IMG/VR virus record: IMGVR_UViG_3300015360_000172
Span: 1 to 26,247 of that record
Direction: 5' to 3' (one strand)
Source: a virus
DNA length: 26,247 nt
Shown here: one piece after another, positions 1 through 7,500 of the stretch
Layout of the letters: each line of letters begins with the position of its first letter
How positions within the stretch are numbered: position 1 is the first letter of the stretch
The notes under the pieces: generated by a model
Seen by the model: only the letters and a program-made list of their open reading frames with translations
Database searches by the model: none
What the model was told of the DNA's origin: nothing
Position numbers and translations under genes: made by a program

Positions 1-231
1 AGATTTTTTGACGTCAGTTACACGCGCCCTATTATCGTAGGTTTTCACGTTATAGGTGACACTAGTTGCCCCACGGTAGGGTTCTACGTTGTAGGGGATG
101 CGATCACACCCGCTGTTGGTTTTTGCGTTATCGGCGAAGCACTAACCCCCACGGTAGGGTTTTGCGTTATCGGCGAGGCGCTAACCCCTGCGGTTGGTTT
201 TTACGTTATCAATGTACCGGAGGGTTATTAA
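1..231 (+). CDS. Partial repeat protein, C-terminal end (13-residue VGFxVIGEALTP repeats)
   Basis: Open from the window edge in the frame of base 1 to the TAA at 229-231, so the N-terminus is missing. The visible 76 residues are almost entirely a tandem repeat of about 13 residues (39 bp) of the form TPxVGFxVIGEAL, with roughly five copies, the first and last diverged. The chain ends in VPEGY. Alternating small and hydrophobic residues suggest short beta strands stacked as a solenoid or fibre, which is an inference. Its stop overlaps the next start as TAATG, with an SD (GGAGG, 219-223) inside its last codons, so translation is probably coupled. The upstream gene may be a virion or fibre component. 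No family is recognised. Confidence 0.7.
   Translation, partial: RFFDVSYTRPIIVGFHVIGDTSCPTVGFYVVGDAITPAVGFCVIGEALTPTVGFCVIGEALTPAVGFYVINVPEGY
74..209 (+). repeat. Tandem 39-bp coding repeats
   Basis: Units containing gttggtttttgcgttatcgg or close variants recur every 39 bp across about 74-209, and the same sequence returns at about 304-330 in the next mini-gene. The period is a multiple of three, so copy number can change without breaking the frame. A second, longer direct repeat pairs 193-233 with 306-346 (start gttgg, then acgttatcaatgtaccgg, ending gagggttattaatg) and carries the SD and start codon of the following gene both times. Confidence 0.8.
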
Positions 232-344
232 TGATTATAGTAGGATGGGGGCCGTATTCTGCGACGGTTGGTTTTTATATCGTAAACCCTATCCTAACCC
301 CTGCTGTTGGGTTCTACGTTATCAATGTACCGGAGGGTTATTAA
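231..344 (+). CDS. 37-residue mini-gene, hybrid of its neighbours
   Basis: ATG at 231 with SD GGAGG seven bases upstream; it ends at a TAA overlapping the next ATG (TAATG at 342-346). The product is 37 residues. The N-terminus MIIVGWGPYSAT resembles that of the next gene (MNILRWAPYPGAT), while the C-terminal half is two copies of the VGFYVI repeat ending in VPEGY, as in the previous gene. It looks like a collapsed or recombined cassette between two related genes. Expression is likely given the SD and the coupling on both sides. Function is unknown; it may be only a remnant that keeps translation flowing. Confidence 0.55.
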   Translation: MIIVGWGPYSATVGFYIVNPILTPAVGFYVINVPEGY

Positions 345-1189
345 TGAATATACTAAGGTGGGCCCCATACCCTGGTGCTACTATTTCAAATTATAACGTG
401 TACCGAAGCATTATAGGCTTCCGCACGTTGTTGCCATCTTCTTTGTCTTTGGTTTCTGGAAAAACGCTGCAATTAAAAATGAACGACCTTGCTACACAGA
501 CCATTACTTTCAACGGGGTTACCCCGGTGATAGATAAGATCAACGCCACCTTACTAGGGGGCAGGGCGTACACTTCTGTGGTAGACCCTCTTTATTTTCT
601 AGTCAGATCAGACATCCGAGAAGGGGCTGGGGTCGTCCAGATAGTTGGCGGGACCGCGCTTGGGCCACTAGGGCTAACTGCCAGGACGATCTCAGAGAAA
701 AGTGAAAGCTACGTGATTGCCACTGTGGCCGCGCTAATTGACCCGCTGTTATCACTGGAGTTCCAAGACCTAGACGGGGTACTTCAAGATTGGTATGCCA
801 TAAGCACGCTTGACAGCTTTGATAATGAGAGCATCAAAACCGCGTTCCGACAGCCGCTGTCTACTGCTGGTCAGATATGCGTCCTTGAGGGTGTCGTCGT
901 AGACGTCCAAGGTGTTAGGATCCCCGATTCAGAAGTAACTGCTAGGCTTGTAGCCTACCCGCAGCTAGCTAGCACCTGCGCAACCGGAGTAACGATTGCC
1001 CCGGTTAGCACTCTGTCAGGCCCTGACGGACGCTTTAGCCTCCCCTTGCTGCAAGGGGCATTGGTCATTTTAGAGATCCCGGCCATGAACTTCTCAAAAA
1101 ATATTACAGTTCCGGCTAAAAGCTTTGAATTTATTACAGACCTTGGGGTTGATTTAGATTATCGTTACCCCCTAGGAACTGAGGTGTAA
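344..1189 (+). CDS. Probable virion protein with a carboxypeptidase-regulatory-like beta domain
   Basis: A start at ATG 344 (281 residues) is chosen over longer options because an SD (GGAGG, 332-336) lies seven bases upstream and the start overlaps the previous stop. The central region around residues 40-130 (containing TQTITFNGVTP, then KINATLLGG and VQIVGGTALGPLGL) resembles beta-sandwich modules repeated in many phage tail and head proteins, where a strand pair is followed by an 'INA' helix and a 'lG' end. Residues about 190-265 (LEGVVVDVQG, then GPDGRFSLPLLQG) fit a transthyretin-like CarboxypepD_reg fold. It lies directly before the portal gene (the ATG follows its TAA with no gap), so it is probably structural, perhaps a head decoration or neck protein. 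The exact role is not established. Confidence 0.65.
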   Translation: MNILRWAPYPGATISNYNVYRSIIGFRTLLPSSLSLVSGKTLQLKMNDLATQTITFNGVTPVIDKINATLLGGRAYTSVVDPLYFLVRSDIREGAGVVQIVGGTALGPLGLTARTISEKSESYVIATVAALIDPLLSLEFQDLDGVLQDWYAISTLDSFDNESIKTAFRQPLSTAGQICVLEGVVVDVQGVRIPDSEVTARLVAYPQLASTCATGVTIAPVSTLSGPDGRFSLPLLQGALVILEIPAMNFSKNITVPAKSFEFITDLGVDLDYRYPLGTEV

Positions 1190-3217
1190 ATGTCAGGTTT
1201 AGATTCATCTTCAGACGGCAGTATGAACCCGAACCTCTCGCTTGGAAGCATGCGTGGGAATCGGTACCCAAATCAATTCTTTGACCTGTCGCAGCAGTAC
1301 ATGCCGCCGACGATCAAAGAGCTGTTTCGTTGGTGCACGTTTTACTTTTACAACTCCCCGATCATTGGGGCATCAATAAAAAAGATCAGCCGCTACCCTA
1401 TCACCGATCTCATCTTTGATGACGAGCACGAGTCAGTAAGAGATATCTGGAAAAAGGTACTGGTGGACTCTTTAAAAATTAAAGACCGCCTTATGGAGAT
1501 CAACCTTGACTACCATGTATATGGTAACGCCTTTGTTTCTCTGCACTTACCGTATACTCGGTTCCTGATTTGTGGCTCTTGCAAAGCACGCCAACCAATC
1601 CGTCAGTGGGAGTGGTCCTTTCGCATGGCGACGTTTCAGTTCCAGGGGCAATGCAACAAATGTGGTGTTAGTGGGCCAGTAGAAGTAAAAGACGTGCCCT
1701 ACAAGGATTACAAGGCCGTTAAGCTGATTCGCTGGAACCCCGAGAACATGCAGATCAAGTTCAACGAGTACACTGGCCGGTACGTCTACATGTACACCGT
1801 GCCTGCAAAACTAAAGAACGCGGTCAACCGCGGTGACAAAGACATCCTTGAAGACATCCCTTTGATTGTACTTGAAGCAATCCGCAAGCGGCGCATGATC
1901 CGCTTCAGCGAAGACAACCTCAGGCACCTTAAAGCCACCACCCTAGCTGAGCAAGATCAGGGTTGGGGAAAGCCCGCGATCATTCATGTTCTAAAAGACA
2001 TGTTCTACTTTTACACTCTACGGCGCGCACAAGAGGCGATCGCGTTAGAACACATCGTTCCTTTTGATGTGATCTACCCTCTGCCCAACGCACAGCAAGA
2101 TCCGTATATCCATACTGACCTCGCAAGCTGGCGTCAGCAGATTGAGCATGTAATCCGAAAGCACCGTGCTGACCCTAACTTCAAAGCTGTTATCCCTATC
2201 CCTGTTGGCTTCGGTCGTCTGGGCGGAGATGGCAAGGCACTGCTTCTTTCTCCAGAACTGAACTACCTGACCCAGACAATCGTCGGCGGGATGGGTATGC
2301 AGTCAGACATGATTTTGGGCGGGATGAATTGGACTGGGTCATCTATCACACTCCGCATGCTGGAAAACGACTTCATACAGAACAGGTCACAGCTACTAGA
2401 CCTCACATGCTGGATCAAAGACAAACTCAGGATTTGGCTAGGCCTGCCTGATTGCGACAGTGTGCGTTTCTCGGACTTCCGAATGGCGGATGATGTTCAA
2501 AAGAACCAACAGCTTATTGGTTTAAACGCTCAGGGCAAAGTCTCTGATCAGACCCTTCTTATTGAACTTGGTTACGATTATGATCAAGAGATCAAGAAGA
2601 GAATTGAAGAGATCTATGTCTCTAACTACCTCATGGATCTGCAGTCTAAGGGTGGCGCGAAAAGTCAGGGCGAGGCCCAGCTTATCCAGTTCAACTACCA
2701 GCAAAAAGTTCAAGAGCTCGCGGAGAAGGCACAGCAAGATGCACAGGCCCGAGTTGCAGCCATGAGTAAAAACCCAGACGCCCTTTCCAAAGGCTACGGA
2801 GAAATGGCCCAACCAGGCCAACTAGAAGATCAATCCCAGATGGGTGCTCTAGGTCAAGGACCACAAGCGGGGCAACAGCAGCAGGCACAGGGCCAACTAG
2901 CTGAGCCGCAACCAAGCGGCGGAAGCAGCCAGGTATCTGAGTTTGCTCAAAAAGGACCGCAAGACCAGATCCAGGCCAAGGTCTCTTCCTGGGCTAACCA
3001 GCTTACAAAAGTAGATCCAAACCAGGCGAAGATGACGATCGCTGAGATCAAGGCCAAGATGCCGGACATCGGCAAAGCCCTAGAAGACCAGTATAACCAG
3101 CTGATGTCTGCTCCGGCGATGTCTGGGGGGTCCGGTGGAAATAACGCGGCAGGTGTAGCGCCCAACATGGCCCCTCTGCCCGAACAGGGTGCTCCTCGTA
3201 GATCTGGTGTAGTATAA
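1190..3217 (+). CDS. Portal-like protein with an inserted zinc ribbon
   Basis: 675 residues, with an ATG abutting the previous stop. The size, position upstream of other head genes, and features such as SPIIGASIKKISRYP near the N-terminus, the DYHVYGNAFVSL segment (residues 107-118), and GWGKPAIIHVLKD followed by a helical GGMNWTGSS region fit a dodecameric portal protein, the ring at the capsid vertex through which DNA passes. An unusual insert at residues 128-158 carries two CxxC pairs (C128, C131, C155, C158), a probable zinc ribbon. Residues from about 560 are rich in Gln, Gly and Ala, with a low-complexity QQQQ run near 595, and are likely disordered. The TAA overlaps the next ATG (TAATG). 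The portal assignment rests on pattern and context, not on an alignment. Confidence 0.7.
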   Translation: MSGLDSSSDGSMNPNLSLGSMRGNRYPNQFFDLSQQYMPPTIKELFRWCTFYFYNSPIIGASIKKISRYPITDLIFDDEHESVRDIWKKVLVDSLKIKDRLMEINLDYHVYGNAFVSLHLPYTRFLICGSCKARQPIRQWEWSFRMATFQFQGQCNKCGVSGPVEVKDVPYKDYKAVKLIRWNPENMQIKFNEYTGRYVYMYTVPAKLKNAVNRGDKDILEDIPLIVLEAIRKRRMIRFSEDNLRHLKATTLAEQDQGWGKPAIIHVLKDMFYFYTLRRAQEAIALEHIVPFDVIYPLPNAQQDPYIHTDLASWRQQIEHVIRKHRADPNFKAVIPIPVGFGRLGGDGKALLLSPELNYLTQTIVGGMGMQSDMILGGMNWTGSSITLRMLENDFIQNRSQLLDLTCWIKDKLRIWLGLPDCDSVRFSDFRMADDVQKNQQLIGLNAQGKVSDQTLLIELGYDYDQEIKKRIEEIYVSNYLMDLQSKGGAKSQGEAQLIQFNYQQKVQELAEKAQQDAQARVAAMSKNPDALSKGYGEMAQPGQLEDQSQMGALGQGPQAGQQQQAQGQLAEPQPSGGSSQVSEFAQKGPQDQIQAKVSSWANQLTKVDPNQAKMTIAEIKAKMPDIGKALEDQYNQLMSAPAMSGGSGGNNAAGVAPNMAPLPEQGAPRRSGVV

Positions 3218-3426
3218 TGTACAAGACGATCAGGCGAACGAACGCATTTAACTTAAACCTCGCAGGAGATCGTGCTGCTTACGACGAAATTCATAACAAC
3301 CCTCTTTGCACCATCCTTGAAAAAATTAAGGAGAAACTAAGACAAGAGCAGCACGAGGGTGAGACTAAAACAGTGACGGAGCAACTTGTTCTTATAGTAA
3401 CGTGGCAAGAGAAACAACTTTGTTAA
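3217..3426 (+). CDS. Small hypothetical protein
   Basis: 69 residues, starting at an ATG that overlaps the portal stop (TAATG), so it is probably translated by coupling. It has a charged helical middle (ILEKIKEKLRQEQ) and a C-terminal stretch TVTEQLVLIVTWQEKQLC that is amphipathic rather than a clear membrane span. There are two cysteines and no recognised domain. Placement directly after the portal suggests a head-assembly accessory role, but that is inference only. Confidence 0.6.
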   Translation: MYKTIRRTNAFNLNLAGDRAAYDEIHNNPLCTILEKIKEKLRQEQHEGETKTVTEQLVLIVTWQEKQLC

Positions 3427-3439
3427 GGGGGGTATTGAG

Positions 3440-3652
3440 ATGAGAAGTTTTAAATCATTTTTCAAAACAACTATTGGGATGAAGGGTCAAGACGAGTCTG
3501 TCTCAGCCAAAACAGCATCTGCAGTAACAACCGAGGCAGCTCCTCCAGCAGAAGTTGGTGGGGAAGTCAAAAAACCTTCCGATGTCTCTATGGGCACGCA
3601 AGACGTTGGCACTAGCGCCAGCTCACATAGCGTCCAATCTTCAAGCATCTAA
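3440..3652 (+). CDS. Small Ser/Ala/Val-rich hypothetical protein
   Basis: 70 residues, with ATG 3440 preceded by a purine-rich SD (AGGGGGG at about 3425-3431). A short basic, aromatic N-terminus (MRSFKSFFKTTIG) is followed by a low-complexity, probably disordered tail rich in Ser, Ala, Thr and Val. There is no signal peptide cleavage pattern, membrane segment or known domain. It is the last rightward gene of this unit and is followed immediately by a strong hairpin terminator. Function unknown. Confidence 0.55.
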   Translation: MRSFKSFFKTTIGMKGQDESVSAKTASAVTTEAAPPAEVGGEVKKPSDVSMGTQDVGTSASSHSVQSSSI

Positions 3653-3662
3653 TACGTAAAAA

Positions 3663-3700
3663 AAAGAACGAAGTGGTTTAGACTTCGTTCTTTATTTTTG
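3663..3700. terminator. Bidirectional intrinsic terminator
   Basis: Perfect 12-bp inverted repeat AAAGAACGAAGT (3663-3674) and ACTTCGTTCTTT (3682-3693) with a 7-base loop. It is followed by TTTATTTTT on the plus strand and flanked by an A-run (T-run on the minus strand). It separates the convergent genes ending at 3652 and 3692 and can stop transcription from both sides. The right arm overlaps the stop codon of the leftward gene. Confidence 0.92.
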
Positions 3701-4048
3701 CTTACGTTTAAGAACCTTATGCGTGCGTCTAAGGTGGATGTGTAGTCCACGGCTAGACTTGCCAACAAAGGAGCATAGGTGACAGGCCAGCTCAGAATCA
3801 GGGACTCCTTTTCCAGAATGCTTGGCCTGAAGACCGCCAAAAAGGGTGGACTGTATGAAGTCCCCCTCTTTTGGCTTTGCGTACTGCTTCTCTACAATCT
3901 CTTGATAATCCGGATGTGCGTCTGTGTAAGCCTCAAGGCTTTTACACTTTCTACGGCAGGCTTTGTACCTGTCGTAGTGAATGCAAGCTGGGGCAGGGCG
4001 CTTGCCACCAAACTTAGGGCACTCAATAAAGTGTTCCAACATATTCAT
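3692..4048 (-). CDS. Cysteine-rich protein with a C-terminal C2H2 zinc finger
   Basis: 118 residues, leftward. The C-terminus holds a textbook C2H2 finger: C-x2-C-x12-H-x4-H, reading CHLCSF, then LHIHLRRTH, followed by a basic tail (KVLKRKQK). The N-terminal half has four more cysteines (C10, C22, C31, C35, with KFGGKRP and KACRRKCK between) that could form a second metal site. Such proteins usually bind nucleic acid; a regulatory role or host-takeover factor is possible but unproven. It follows the 4052-4417 gene by three bases, so the two form one transcript. Phage C2H2 fingers of this eukaryote-like spacing are not common. Confidence 0.7.
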   Translation of the reverse strand: MNMLEHFIECPKFGGKRPAPACIHYDRYKACRRKCKSLEAYTDAHPDYQEIVEKQYAKPKEGDFIQSTLFGGLQAKHSGKGVPDSELACHLCSFVGKSSRGLHIHLRRTHKVLKRKQK

Positions 4049-4051
4049 AAG

Positions 4052-4417
4052 TTATCTCGCTCCAAACCCAGGCCACACGCCTTCTTGGCTTATTGGGGCC
4101 GGTGGGTTGTTAAGAGAGCCGTAACCTTGGCTTGGCGGGGGCGAGTATCCTCTACTGAACGCCTGCGTAGCCGGGGAGGGCTGTTGTGGTCTGATGTCGT
4201 AAATGTCTGGTGTCTCCGCACCACCACGGCGTTTACCGTACTTGATCAAGGCATCTCCTACTGCGATAAAGAACGCTGTCACCGATGCCTTAACAATGCC
4301 TTCCAGCAGCTCAATCCAAAACTCCCTTTTGGTGAAATGGCCGAAAATCTGGGCAGACGCACTAATTTTGCGCGTTGCTGGCTTAACCTCTTGCTTTTCC
4401 GTGAAATTATTTTCCAT
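4052..4417 (-). CDS. Small membrane-associated hypothetical protein
   Basis: 121 residues, leftward, with SD GGGAGG nine bases before the ATG. The N-terminal 30 residues are charged. Residues about 39-62 (GIVKASVTAFFIAVGDALIKYG) form one probable membrane-spanning or amphipathic helix followed by the basic KRRGG, which suggests a single-pass protein with a cytoplasmic C-terminus. The tail is rich in Pro, Gln, Gly and Ser and is probably disordered. It is the first gene of the leftward pair; a GGTATAAG box lies about 110 bases upstream. A holin-like or membrane-anchor role is conceivable, but nothing proves it. Confidence 0.6.
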   Translation of the reverse strand: MENNFTEKQEVKPATRKISASAQIFGHFTKREFWIELLEGIVKASVTAFFIAVGDALIKYGKRRGGAETPDIYDIRPQQPSPATQAFSRGYSPPPSQGYGSLNNPPAPISQEGVWPGFGAR

Positions 4418-4525
4418 CTTCTTGACCTCCCTGTGATAAAATCCATACTAATAACTCTTGAAACGCGTTCATCAACTCATGCAATGTGCCACCTCCAGCT
4501 CAGAAATAAGATTCAACTCAAAAGG

Positions 4526-4533
4526 CTTATACC
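4526..4533 (-). promoter_or_regulatory. GGTATAAG box, candidate extended -10 promoter (copy 1)
   Basis: On the minus strand this reads TTGGTATAAG, matching an extended -10 element (TGnTATAAT-like). It lies 109 bases upstream of the leftward ATG at 4417 and overlaps the region just before the RNA polymerase start. No convincing -35 hexamer is visible. The same box precedes two other leftward units. Confidence 0.45.
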
Positions 4534-4542
4534 AAGAATATT

Positions 4543-7500
4543 ATGAGTAATTTTGATTTACAAAAGCAGTTTGATGCGATTAAGAAATCAGCCGTAGACG
4601 CTGTAAAAGAGATCTTTCCTGTTGAGGGGAAGATCCGGTCGATCAAACTTAATCGGGTTTGGGTTGAAGATAGCCTCAGCAGCACCGACTACACTTCCCA
4701 GTCAGCAGCCAAGAACAAAGAGACCACCTGGGGGGCTCCTGTTTACGCATCCTTGTCTTTAATTGAGAAGGGGTCTGGAAAAGAGATCGATAAGCTTGAA
4801 AAGGTAAAGCTTTTTACCTTGCCAAAACTAACTGAACGCTACAGCTACATTGTAAGCGGCAACGAGTACCAGGTTCACAGCCAACTTCGACTAAAGCCTG
4901 GCGTATACACGGTCCGTAAACAAAATGGTGAGCTTAAGACTCAAATAAATCTATCCAAAGGTAAGAACTTCGACCTGTCGTTTAACGAACGAACAGGCGT
5001 GTTCTACATTCAAAAAGTCGGCGGCGGGCAAGCAAACATACCCCTGTACCCGGTGCTAGCCCACCTAGGGGTTTCACCTGTGATGGTCACAGACAGGTGG
5101 GGAGGGAAGCTAGAGTCTGCAAACCGTGTCACTGACCCTAAAGCTGTTGCTAAGGCAGCGGCAGCTTTTGGTGCAAAGGACGGAGACCTTAAGGGGTATT
5201 TCAGCAACACCGAGATAAGCCCTGAAACAACCAAGGCAGTCCTAGGACAAAGCTTTGACCGTGTTGATGGCCCTATGCTTCTTGAATGCTCTAAGAGCCT
5301 CCTTGACGTGCACTTAGGTAAAAAAGAACCAACTGACAGGGACTCACTTGCCTTTAAAGAGCTGCACTCCGTAGAAGACTACATCCATGAACGGATCCAA
5401 AAGAATAAACAAAGCCTTGGGTTTAAACTCAAGCGCAACATTGATAACGTACGCCGTGTGAAATTAAGCCAACTGGTTAACCCAGGGTCGTTCAACTCTG
5501 TGGTAGAGACGTTCTTTACCCAAGACGACAAGTCATCTACCCCCGAGCAAACAAACCCCCTTGAGATGCTTACTGGCCAGTACAAAGTTACGATCATGGG
5601 ATCCGGCGGTATTAAGAGCGAGCACGCAGTTACCCCTGAGATGAGGGAGATTCACCCCTCTCACTACGGGTTCATTGACCCAATCCACACCCCTGAGTCA
5701 AGTAAAATTGGGGCTAACCTCCACTTACCGCTTGGTGCTGTTAAAGATGGAAAAAGCTTGAAAGCAGTCTTGCTTGATAAAAACAATAAGCCCGTAACAC
5801 TGGACTCCACTGCAGTCTTTGACAAGTACGTTGCCTTCCCTAACCAAAAAGGCGACATGGTTAAAGCTATTTACCGCGGCAAGGTAGAAGAGGTTGCCAG
5901 AAGCAAAATCGACTACACCACTCCAACCCCGCAGGCACTGTTGTCCTGGAGCACAAACCTTATCCCGTACCTACCCTCTAACCAGGGTAATCGTGCGATG
6001 ATGGCGTCTAAGATGCTTGAACAGGCAATCTCTCTTAAACACAGGGAAGCACCGCTTGTTCAAGTAGGCTTCGGAGCCACTACTAGCGAAAAACGTATTG
6101 GTGAGGGGCTTGTGGTCTCTGCTCCGGTCGACGGCGTCGTTAAGAAGGTGACCAAAGACTTCATCCTGATTAAGGGCAACGACGGCAAAGAGGTAAAGCT
6201 GGACCTCTATAATAATTTTACTCTCAACCGCAAGTCGTTCCTAAACCACGAGTCTAAAGTCAAAGAAGGCGACACAGTCAAAAAAGGTCAACTCCTTGCT
6301 GACAATAACTTCACCAAAGACGGCACCCTAGCACTTGGCACCAACATGCGCGTTGCCTATCTGCCGTACAAAGGGCTGAACTTCGAGGACGGAGTCGTCA
6401 TTACAAGCTCTGCAGCTAACAAGCTGACGAGCGAGCACATCCATAAAAAAGCTATTGAGGTCAGTGACACGCTGATCCTCAACCTCCCCGCGTTCACGAG
6501 CTTCTACCCGAACGCCCTAACTGGCGATAACATTAGAAAGCTCGACAAAGACGGGGTTATCAAAAAAGGTGCTCGCATTAAGCACGGAGAGGCATTAGCC
6601 ACCGTACTGCAAAAAAGAGTGGCATCCGCCATGGTAGCTAGCTTCAGCCGAGTGCTGTCTGACCGCCCTAAAGACGTGAGCATATACTGGACGCTTGAAG
6701 ACGAAGGCGAAGTTATAGACGTTCAAAGAAGCGGCAACCGAGTCACAATCCTAGTGAAGACCGAGGAAGCCGCGAAGATCGGAGACAAACTCTCTGGACG
6801 TATGGGCAACAAAGGCATCATCACTAAGATCATCCCAGACGCAGAAGCTCCTCACGACAAGAGTGGAAGGCCTGTGGACATCCTGTTGAACCCGCACGGA
6901 GTCATCAGCCGAATAAACATAGGACAAATCTATGAATCAGCCGCAGGTAAAGTTGCACAAAAAACAGGGAAACCAGTCCGCGTCGACAACTTCTCCGGTG
7001 AGAATTATCTCCAATCTACGAGAGATCTTCTCAAGAAAAACGGCATTGACGATAAAGAAGAGCTATTCGACCCCACTACAAAAAAATCTCTTGGCAAAGT
7101 ACACGTTGGCTCCCCATACGTTCTCAAGCTCTTCAAGCAGGGGACCGCGAACTTTTCGGTGCGTCAAGGGGGACCTGGCCAGCCTTACGACGCAAACCAG
7201 CAGCCCCTTAAAGCTGGTGGAGCCGAAGCGGCCAAATCGATGGATCTACTCACCGTCTACTCCATGCTCTCCCACGGTGCACGCGCTAACTTAAGGGAAA
7301 TGTCTTCGGTCAAGAGCAACCAAAATGATGAGTTCTGGAAAGCACTAAAAAGTGGGCAGCCGCTACCACAGCCGAATGCACCGTTCGTTTACGAAAAGTT
7401 CCTGCACTACCTTAAAGGTGCTGGCATCAACCCTATCAAAGAAGGTAGTAAGGTCATTCTTGCACCGCTCACTGACGCTGACGTTCGCGAGCAGTCTAAC

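Noticed and set aside
1-345. CRISPR-like array at the left edge
   Set aside because: The repeats are contiguous, in frame and translated as VGFxVIG units; there are no unique spacers.
4458-4486. Sigma70 promoter for the polymerase gene (TTGAAA plus 17 bases)
   Set aside because: The hexamer at the -10 position (GCAATG) does not resemble TATAAT, so the match is too weak to call.
3779-4546. Long rightward reading frame opposite the two leftward genes
   Set aside because: It has no SD, no recognisable motif and odd composition, and it lies antisense to two genes with good SDs, a zinc finger and a membrane helix.
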